The notes under the pieces: generated by a model
Databases searched by the model: none
Seen by the model: the letters and a program-made list of their open reading frames with translations, nothing else
What the model was told of the DNA's origin: nothing
Source: Chitinophaga pinensis
GTDB taxonomy: Bacteria > Bacteroidota > Bacteroidia > Flavobacteriales_D > Crocinitomicaceae
DNA length: 37,907 nt
Assembly (NCBI GenBank): GCA_945883825.1
Contig: CAMCYF010000023.1
Span: 1 to 37,907, forward strand
Reading direction: 5' to 3'
In this document: positions 7,775 through 13,056 of the stretch, in pieces
Position numbering within the stretch: position 1 is the first letter of the stretch
Layout: each line of letters starts with the position of its first letter
Translations under genes and position numbers: made by a program

Positions 7775-8257
7775 CTATTTATATTGATTTATAAATTCAG
7801 TGCGTTTCAAAAGTGTTTCATCAATATTTCGACAGTGTTGCACAAGAGTTACTGATCCAATTGTTTCTATATCCAAACTATGCGATAGTGTTAGCATATT
7901 CGAAACTCGTTCAGCAATTTCCGCATCAAATGAATAAATTTGATCCAATTCATCTTCTTTTAATTGTTGAGTTGAAAAAAATCCTGAAACACCATAGGGA
8001 GCATGTTTTATTTTTGGGAGTAATGTATTAATTGCTTTTCTAGCGCTTTCAATTTCTGTTGCCTCTAAAAGCTTATCAGACTTTATAAATTTGAGTTGAA
8101 ACTCTTTAATATTTATTTCTATTATTGCTAATTGGTTTGCAATATGGTTTCTAACTTTTTTATCAGTGTTTCGTTGCTCATCTCTTAAAGAATATCCCTT
8201 ATACCCCGGTATCAAAGAACCAATTCTATCGAGAATATTTACATTTCGTTTCGTCAT
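7775..8257 (-). CDS. Conserved-looking helical protein, SPFH partner (island 1 cargo)
   Basis: This 160-residue helical protein is the first gene of the island 1 operon. Its N-terminus, NILDRIGSLIPGYKGYSLRDEQRNTDKKVR, resembles a protein type I recall beside SPFH/zinc-ribbon genes in other genomes, but I cannot name the family. No membrane segment or signal peptide is visible. Long amphipathic helices (about 32-75 and 105-135) suggest a coiled-coil or membrane-surface protein, a role PspA fills in comparable modules. Its stop codon directly abuts the SPFH start. Confidence 0.75.
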   Translation of the reverse strand: MTKRNVNILDRIGSLIPGYKGYSLRDEQRNTDKKVRNHIANQLAIIEINIKEFQLKFIKSDKLLEATEIESARKAINTLLPKIKHAPYGVSGFFSTQQLKEDELDQIYSFDAEIAERVSNMLTLSHSLDIETIGSVTLVQHCRNIDETLLKRTEFINQYK

Positions 8258-8307
8258 AATGGTTTTAAAACAAATACACAGTTGAGGAATATATTAGAGC
8301 CTAAAAA

Positions 8308-8315
8308 CAAATCTA
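8308..8315 (-). promoter_or_regulatory. -7 element of the island 1 cargo operon
   Basis: Read on the minus strand, TAGATTTG matches TAnnTTTG, about 50 bases upstream of the first cargo gene. The 18-bp palindrome at 8322-8339 lies just upstream, over the spacer/-33 region of this promoter, which is a good position for repression. Confidence 0.5.
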
Positions 8316-8321
8316 GTAAAT

Positions 8322-8339
8322 TTTCTCATTAATGAGAAA
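8322..8339. promoter_or_regulatory. Perfect 18-bp palindrome, candidate operator
   Basis: TTTCTCATTAATGAGAAA is its own reverse complement. It lies between the divergent cargo operon and HTH gene, 7 bases upstream of the cargo -7 element and about 45 bases upstream of the HTH ATG. The position suggests a site for the neighbouring HTH protein acting on both promoters. Binding is inferred. Confidence 0.65.
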
Positions 8340-8384
8340 TAATTGTGCATATTTTTTACGTTTTAGTGTAGAAATTTGTGCCTT

Positions 8385-8705
8385 ATGCAACACCGAGGAG
8401 AAATTGTGGAACTAGCTGTGCGTCAGAGTGGTTATTCTCTTACTAAATTGACGCAACGTTTAGGAAAAAGCCGTAGGTGGATTTATCATGCTTTTGAAAA
8501 TCCAATTTTGTCAATTGATGTAGTTTTAGAAATTAGCAAAATTATTCACCATGATTTTTCGGATGAGATAACTGAACTTAAAAGGTTTAATTCGGTCGTT
8601 AAAGCACAAAACGGTAATTCTTATATTGAAAATGAGTCTGTAGATTATTGGAAAAATAAATACTTGGTATTGTTGGAGAAATATAATGCGATGTTAGAAA
8701 AATGA
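8385..8705 (+). CDS. Small HTH DNA-binding protein with helical C-terminal tail (island 1)
   Basis: I start at the ATG at 8385; the frame extends three codons upstream to a TTG at 8376. The 106-residue product has an XRE-like helix-turn-helix (about residues 5-55: LAVRQSGYSLTKLTQRLGKS, then IYHAFENP), a linker, and a C-terminal helix likely to form a coiled coil (DYWKNKYLVLLEKYNAMLEK). It is divergent from the cargo operon, with a perfect palindrome between. Its TGA (8703-8705) lies inside the distal rnpB repeat, so the gene runs right up to the attachment site. It may be a repressor of the cargo, a directionality or mobility factor, or both. The equivalent gene in island 2 is at 11974-12372. 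Confidence 0.85.
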   Translation: MQHRGEIVELAVRQSGYSLTKLTQRLGKSRRWIYHAFENPILSIDVVLEISKIIHHDFSDEITELKRFNSVVKAQNGNSYIENESVDYWKNKYLVLLEKYNAMLEK

Positions 8706-8768
8706 TAGACAACTGCGTTGATTCGTTCAACAAAGATTACAGAACCCGGCTTATGATTTACCTTTTTT
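8700..8768 (+). repeat. Direct repeat, distal copy: displaced rnpB 3' end
   Basis: This is the second copy of the 69-bp rnpB 3' end (one mismatch to 4763-4831). It has no rnpB body upstream and is therefore non-functional. A8760 replaces the G that pairs in P1, consistent with loss of selection or with a different origin. It marks the outer boundary of island 1. Confidence 0.92.
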
Positions 8769-8770
8769 TA

Positions 8771-8809
8771 TTCAATAGAAACACTATTTCTTACTTCGTT
8801 TCTATCGAA
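8771..8809 (-). terminator. Hairpin at the end of the T9SS type B gene
   Basis: TTCAATAGAAAC (8771-8782) and GTTTCTATCGAA (8798-8809) form a 12-bp stem (one G-U or mismatch) with a 15-base loop, overlapping the stop codon of the minus-strand gene. There is no U run in the minus-strand transcript, so a terminator or mRNA-stabilising role is only a suggestion. Confidence 0.35.
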
Positions 8810-11495
8810 TTACGGTAATATGACCATGAAAAACCCCCTCCTCTTTATCATCTCCAAAGTAATCGAAAGTCACCTTGTAAAAATAAACTCCCTCTTCAAC
8901 TTGAAATCCATCACTTGTTTTACCATTCCATCCAGCATCTAAATTATTAAATTCAAAGATTTTATTTCCCCATCTATTTAAAATCTGACATTCCATTTTA
9001 TCGATACAACTTGCTTGAATCTTCCATAAATCATTCGCTTGGTCATCGTTTGCAGTTAACACATTTGGAATAAAAATATTAGAAATCCCACTAGTCATAG
9101 TAAAAGAACTAGTTTGAGTATAGGAGCAGCCATTTCCATCAATAACTGTTATTGGATAGTTTCCAATTCCAATATTTAAGATTGAATCATTTTCTTGAAC
9201 TGGAAGGCCATTAAAAGAGTAGGAGTAGGGTGCTGTTCCACCGGCTGCTCCATTTATGAGTATATTGCCATTTTCTAAACCACAGTATGGATTTGAAAAG
9301 GTACTTTGTATTAATGTTGGCAATGGAGTAGTCTGTAGTGATATAATTGTATCATTTGAACATAAACCGTCAGTATAAGAAATTATATATGTTCCTGCTA
9401 ATAAGTCAATTCCACTAGCAGAATTACTAACGTTCGGATTCCAAGAGAATGAGTAGGTGCCTGGAGGGGAAATAGTTAGGTTAATTGCTCCATTGTTTTG
9501 TTCACAACTTGAGTTGAGTGTTTGTGCAGTTGAATTTAATCCAATACTAGGTTGAATTACTATTGAGGTATCAAAAACACAAATGTTGTCAGTAATAGAA
9601 ACCTGATATAGTCCTGGGGAAATTCCTGAAGCATTATTTGTTAATGAAATATTATTTGTCCAACTGTAAGTGTAGTTTCCGGAGGGAGTATTCGTAAAAA
9701 CGATTACTCCATTATTATTCCCACAAGTTGTTTGATCGACACTTACTGAAGTAGAAAAAGGAACTGGATTTTGAAGAACTATTGTCGTATCTAAAGTACA
9801 TAAACCTTGAGAAATAACAATGTTATAGGTTCCTTGAGTAAGATTACTCGCAGAATTTGAAGAAGATACATTTGGCGTCCAGATATAAGAATAACTCGGA
9901 TCATAGGGGTCAATAGAAATAGTCCCATTACTTTGCAGGCAACCTGGCTGTTGTATAATTGTACTTAAATCAAAAGGAATTGTGATAACATTTACAAATA
10001 ATGTATCTGTACAATTATTCGCATCACTAACTATAACTTGGTAAGATCCTTCACATAAATTTGTTGCCGTTTGCGTTGTTTGATTTAAATCATCGTTCCA
10101 TTGATATGTAAATGGAGCTGCTCCAGATGAAGTAGTTACAGTTGCTTGTCCATTACAAAATCCAACTGAAGTTCCTGTTAGGCAGTTATTTGGGTCGTTG
10201 CAAATAGCATAAGTCGGACTCCCAACACCTTGCCAATTTTGTCCATCTGGAAATCTACGAATACTTAAACCAAAATGGTCACTACCATTCGCTGGGCTTG
10301 CATAAAATTTTAAGATTTCTGGTATTTGATTATAACTTGAGAGAGTAGAAGTAGAATTACAAGAATTTGAATTTGAAATACAAGGATTTCCCGCCAAGGA
10401 AGCTGTATTTCCTGGGCCCCAACTAACAGCATCAATTGGATTCCCGTTTGCATCATAAAAAGCAAACCAACCTCCAGCATTTGGAAACCAAACTCTTGTT
10501 CCTGAACAACAAACACCAGGGCCAGTAATTTCAAGGGGAACAACAATTTCAACTACGTTACCGCCATTTGCCAATAACAAATTACTTGGAACAGGTGCTG
10601 CAGTCGCTCCTCTTATCATTGCAAATCCATTTGGAGGTACAATTGTACCTGCCGGAAGCCTAAAACCCCCAGTTCCTTCAGTGGTAGAATTTCCTAAATA
10701 GTAACACGAAATATCAACTGAGTCGCATAAATCAGGATTATAAAGTTCAATCCATTCTCCTCTTCCGCCCGAAGTAGCAGGACCAGACAATGATCCATCG
10801 CCAGTATTAGGAGAAATCATTAATTCGTTAATTAATATAGGCGGGCCACTGTAACTGCAAGGTTCACAAATGGTATTTTGTACAACCGAAACAGAAGCAT
10901 TTAAGTTACAAAGATTTGGAGGTAAGATACAGCAGTTGCCGCCTGCAGTTATATTAACTGTTTCATTTAACCAGCATGCATATTGAGTTTTATGAAATAA
11001 TAATTGCCCTCCTGTAGCTTGCTGAAAATAATATACTACTTCATCAGGTGTGTTTACACCTCCAGCATCTGTTAGAGTATCACATTGTCCAGAGACTCCA
11101 ATCATTCCTCCTCCCCATGTACCAGAGCCATTTCCATGAGTTGGGGTATATCCTACTTGTGGATTTGTTAAAATTGAAATAATTCCCGTTGGCACACCTG
11201 TTACAGATGTAATAAAATTTCCTTGACTACAATTGTTATTGTTTTGAATTGAATTAAATCCCGCATAAATAACCTGGGTAATATTCCCAACAAAAGCTCC
11301 TGTGAAACTAACTTGTATAGGTTCGTAAGTACAGATTCCAACTTTTAAATTTGGGATATTTTGATCTACATTAATGGTTAAAATACCGCCGTCGTAATTG
11401 GAGTAAATAATAAGATTTCCATCTGCATTGCATATTGTTTGCGCAGAAACTAAAAAACTAAAAAACAGAAAATAAATAAATAAATAAACTTTCAC
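8802..11495 (-). CDS. Large surface protein with lamin-tail domain, SprB-like repeats and T9SS type B sorting domain
   Basis: The 897-residue protein begins with a signal peptide (about 1-19, ending VSAQ). A beta-rich N-terminal part (20-200) is followed by a lamin-tail-like domain (about 219-390, with ILINELMISPN and GEWIELYN). Several SprB/PKD-like repeats of about 70 residues come next (roughly 440-800), recurring as 'Y-x-W ... G-x-Y-x-V-x-I-x-D'. The last ~90 residues are the gliding-motility-associated type B C-terminal domain (FIPNVLTANDDQANDLWKI, NRWGNKIFE, DGFQVEEGVYFYKV). It should be exported by T9SS and attached to or released from the surface. It is the only gene between the two islands and probably belongs to the ancestral chromosome. 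Confidence 0.93.
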   Translation of the reverse strand: MKVYLFIYFLFFSFLVSAQTICNADGNLIIYSNYDGGILTINVDQNIPNLKVGICTYEPIQVSFTGAFVGNITQVIYAGFNSIQNNNNCSQGNFITSVTGVPTGIISILTNPQVGYTPTHGNGSGTWGGGMIGVSGQCDTLTDAGGVNTPDEVVYYFQQATGGQLLFHKTQYACWLNETVNITAGGNCCILPPNLCNLNASVSVVQNTICEPCSYSGPPILINELMISPNTGDGSLSGPATSGGRGEWIELYNPDLCDSVDISCYYLGNSTTEGTGGFRLPAGTIVPPNGFAMIRGATAAPVPSNLLLANGGNVVEIVVPLEITGPGVCCSGTRVWFPNAGGWFAFYDANGNPIDAVSWGPGNTASLAGNPCISNSNSCNSTSTLSSYNQIPEILKFYASPANGSDHFGLSIRRFPDGQNWQGVGSPTYAICNDPNNCLTGTSVGFCNGQATVTTSSGAAPFTYQWNDDLNQTTQTATNLCEGSYQVIVSDANNCTDTLFVNVITIPFDLSTIIQQPGCLQSNGTISIDPYDPSYSYIWTPNVSSSNSASNLTQGTYNIVISQGLCTLDTTIVLQNPVPFSTSVSVDQTTCGNNNGVIVFTNTPSGNYTYSWTNNISLTNNASGISPGLYQVSITDNICVFDTSIVIQPSIGLNSTAQTLNSSCEQNNGAINLTISPPGTYSFSWNPNVSNSASGIDLLAGTYIISYTDGLCSNDTIISLQTTPLPTLIQSTFSNPYCGLENGNILINGAAGGTAPYSYSFNGLPVQENDSILNIGIGNYPITVIDGNGCSYTQTSSFTMTSGISNIFIPNVLTANDDQANDLWKIQASCIDKMECQILNRWGNKIFEFNNLDAGWNGKTSDGFQVEEGVYFYKVTFDYFGDDKEEGVFHGHITVIR

Positions 11496-11508
11496 AAATA
11501 AAATTTAA

Positions 11509-11516
11509 CAAACTTA
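11509..11516 (-). promoter_or_regulatory. -7 element of the T9SS type B gene
   Basis: On the minus strand TAAGTTTG matches TAnnTTTG and lies 13 bases before the start codon. No -33 element is clear. Confidence 0.45.
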
Positions 11517-11528
11517 AAAGAAGCTAAT

Positions 11529-11792
11529 TTAATAATTTAAAAGTAATTCAATCACACTTTTGACTTTTAATGAGTTTGGCAGTAATTCCGACTCCAAACT
11601 AGAATTTAACGGTATCGCAGGAGTATCAACAGATCCTACAATTTGAATAGGAGCATCAAAGAAATTAAAATTATCTCTTTGTAACCTTCCAGCCAATCCC
11701 AAAGCGAAAGAACATTCGATCGATTCTTCTGTAACAATTAATATTCTTCCATGAGATTGACACAAGGCATTCATTGCATTGTGATCTAAGGG
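11529..11792 (-). pseudogene. Displaced 3' end of the E1 alpha/beta dehydrogenase gene
   Basis: This fragment encodes the last ~87 residues of the dehydrogenase found intact at 15542-17623. From the Met of MNALCQ onward, 69 of 81 residues are identical, the rest are mostly conservative, and the frame is open to the same final tyrosine. Homology ends abruptly after GTGATCTAAGGG (11781-11792; identical at 15794-15805). There is no upstream part, so it cannot encode a working enzyme. The arrangement is as expected for the original chromosomal 3' end pushed away when island 2 entered the gene. Lack of frameshifts suggests a fairly recent event. Confidence 0.9.
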
Positions 11793-11973
11793 GTATCGAA
11801 AACTTTAAACCACTAAAAGAGAAGTGCTACAATTAAAATAGTGCTAATCATCTGAAATACATCTATCGAGAAAAATATTTGCTTTGAAATAAAAAAAATC
11901 GAACGATAAAGTAAGAAATTAGGATAAAAGTCTTTTATAAAGATTGAAAATTATGCCGTGCAGGGTTTGACGA
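11793..11973. other. Non-coding junction segment of island 2
   Basis: AT-rich sequence between the displaced E1 end and the HTH gene. I find no convincing reading frame, tRNA or repeat in it. In island 1 the equivalent gap is absent, because the HTH stop codon lies within the repeat. Confidence 0.5.
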
Positions 11974-12372
11974 TTATTTTGGATTACCAATTTTATCGAA
12001 CAATTGCTGTGTTTGTGCTTTTAAGTATTTGTTTTCACTTTGCAGTTGTTGAATGTATAGATCGAATCCGGCAGCAAGTTCTTGTCCTATTAATTTCTGA
12101 CTACCATCTTGATTATTTTGAGTGAGTTGAAAAATATTAGCCACTTCCAAAGATAAAGCTTGTTGAAGTGTTATTTTGTAATGATTACATAATTTGATCA
12201 ATAGATTTAGCTGCAAGTTAGGATAACGCCCATTTTCTATTTTACTAATGATTGGATGGGTGATACCAATATCAGCTGCAACTGATTGCAGAATTTCTTT
12301 TCTTGCATTGCGAATGGTATGTAAATTTTGGCCTATAGTAGTTAGCAGGGGATTAATTTCTATGGTTTTCAT
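11974..12372 (-). CDS. XRE-family HTH protein with C-terminal coiled coil (island 2)
   Basis: The 132-residue protein has an XRE HTH (about residues 8-65; IGQNLHTIRNARKEILQSVA, IGITHPIISKIENGRYPN) and a C-terminal helix rich in heptad-like leucines (FDLYIQQLQSENKYLKAQ). It is transcribed away from the GIY-YIG-like gene and towards the displaced E1 end, the mirror position of the island 1 HTH gene relative to its target gene. The -7 element TAAATTTG (12400-12407, minus strand) has a TTTG 20 bases upstream. It is probably a regulator of the divergent cargo; involvement in mobility is possible. Confidence 0.88.
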   Translation of the reverse strand: MKTIEINPLLTTIGQNLHTIRNARKEILQSVAADIGITHPIISKIENGRYPNLQLNLLIKLCNHYKITLQQALSLEVANIFQLTQNNQDGSQKLIGQELAAGFDLYIQQLQSENKYLKAQTQQLFDKIGNPK

Positions 12373-12399
12373 ATTGAATATATTTTTATGCGTTTTTTA

Positions 12400-12431
12400 C
12401 AAATTTACAAAATGTAACTAATACGCACAAA
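12400..12431 (-). promoter_or_regulatory. Promoter of the island 2 HTH gene
   Basis: On the minus strand the -7 element TAAATTTG (12400-12407) and the -33 element TTTG (12428-12431) are 20 bases apart, within the Bacteroidota consensus spacing. TGCGT (12389-12393) and ACGCA (12423-12427) form a small inverted repeat that brackets the -7 element, a possible operator. Confidence 0.5.
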
Positions 12432-12443
12432 CTTTATTTATAA

Positions 12444-12470
12444 AAGAATCAGAATGTGAGGTAGATTCTT
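12444..12470. promoter_or_regulatory. Inverted repeat between the HTH and GIY-YIG-like genes, candidate operator
   Basis: AAGAATC (12444-12450) and GATTCTT (12464-12470) are exact reverse complements separated by 13 bases, just upstream of the cargo start at 12492. The position parallels the palindrome of island 1, but the sequence differs. Confidence 0.4.
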
Positions 12471-12491
12471 CTACTTTGTCAAAATAAAGTA

Positions 12492-13031
12492 ATGACTAAA
12501 CTTTCTGACCATATTCATTTCAAACTAATAGATAAAACTCAGTTTCCAAGAAATTTGGAATTTTATTGTAAAGTAAGTGGCGACGAATTTAGAAAAGTTG
12601 GTATCTTCTTTTTGTTTTACCGCGGAGAATTAATCTACATTGGTTTCACCGAAAATAATCAAGATGTAATTGCAGAGAGGTTAGTAAGACAGTTGGCCAC
12701 CATTACTTTGCGAGATCATCGCATTCAATTCACAAGAGCAGCACTTAACGAGCTCCATGCCAAAGAAGAAGTTTTCAATACTTTCTTTAATCTACCGATT
12801 CCAATAATTGCCAACAAAGATTTTGTAACCTCAGTAAATCGTGTAGCTTTTGCTTCCTATCATTGGGATGAGTTCATTAACTTGAACGATGAAACCTTGA
12901 GCCGTTTTGAGTTTAAATGGTATCCAAATCCATCATTGGGAAATCACCCGAGCATTGAGGCGCTATGCAATGAGATGAAGAAGAAATATAAACCACGATG
13001 TAATCAGGAGTATAGACAACCCCAATTATAG
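12492..13031 (+). CDS. GIY-YIG-like protein (island 2 cargo)
   Basis: The 179-residue protein contains a GIY-YIG-like core: GIF at 37-39 and YIG at 49-51, ten residues apart (GIFFLFYRGELIYIG), followed by an Arg at 63 on the next helix (ERLVRQL). This spacing matches GIY-YIG nucleases such as UvrC-N, UPF0213 and homing endonucleases. I cannot confidently place the catalytic glutamate, so it may be inactive or divergent. There is no signal peptide. It is divergent from the HTH gene and 25 bases upstream of the secreted-protein gene. Possible jobs are DNA cleavage in defence or in element mobility; neither is shown. Confidence 0.7.
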   Translation: MTKLSDHIHFKLIDKTQFPRNLEFYCKVSGDEFRKVGIFFLFYRGELIYIGFTENNQDVIAERLVRQLATITLRDHRIQFTRAALNELHAKEEVFNTFFNLPIPIIANKDFVTSVNRVAFASYHWDEFINLNDETLSRFEFKWYPNPSLGNHPSIEALCNEMKKKYKPRCNQEYRQPQL

Positions 13032-13056
13032 ACGTATTTAATTAAAAACTGAAAAA

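Larger units (their letters stand above)
4763..8768. mobile_element. Island 1: ~4 kb insertion at the 3' end of rnpB
   Basis: The segment is delimited by the 69-bp direct repeats of the rnpB 3' end. It contains a transposase relic, a five-gene minus-strand operon (SPFH-SHOCT, zinc-ribbon/TPR and unknown proteins) and a divergent HTH gene whose stop codon lies inside the distal repeat. There is no tyrosine or serine recombinase gene, no complete transposase and no plasmid or phage gene. It is either a decayed element, a non-autonomous element moved in trans, or an element with an unrecognised mobility protein. Removing it would restore rnpB followed directly by the T9SS type B gene. Confidence 0.85.

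Noticed and set aside
4832..8699. Hidden integrase in island 1
   Set aside because: I looked in all frames for tyrosine recombinase (R..HxxR..Y) or serine recombinase motifs and found none; only a transposase relic and the HTH protein could relate to mobility.
8802..11495. Whether the repeats in the T9SS type B gene are a CRISPR array or DNA satellite
   Set aside because: They are diverged protein-level SprB/PKD-like repeats of about 70 residues with no near-identical DNA units; no CRISPR array is seen anywhere in the window.
11529..11774. Treating the 81-codon frame as an independent small gene
   Set aside because: It matches the C-terminus of the intact E1 gene and begins at an internal Met; it is a displaced gene end, not a full domain.
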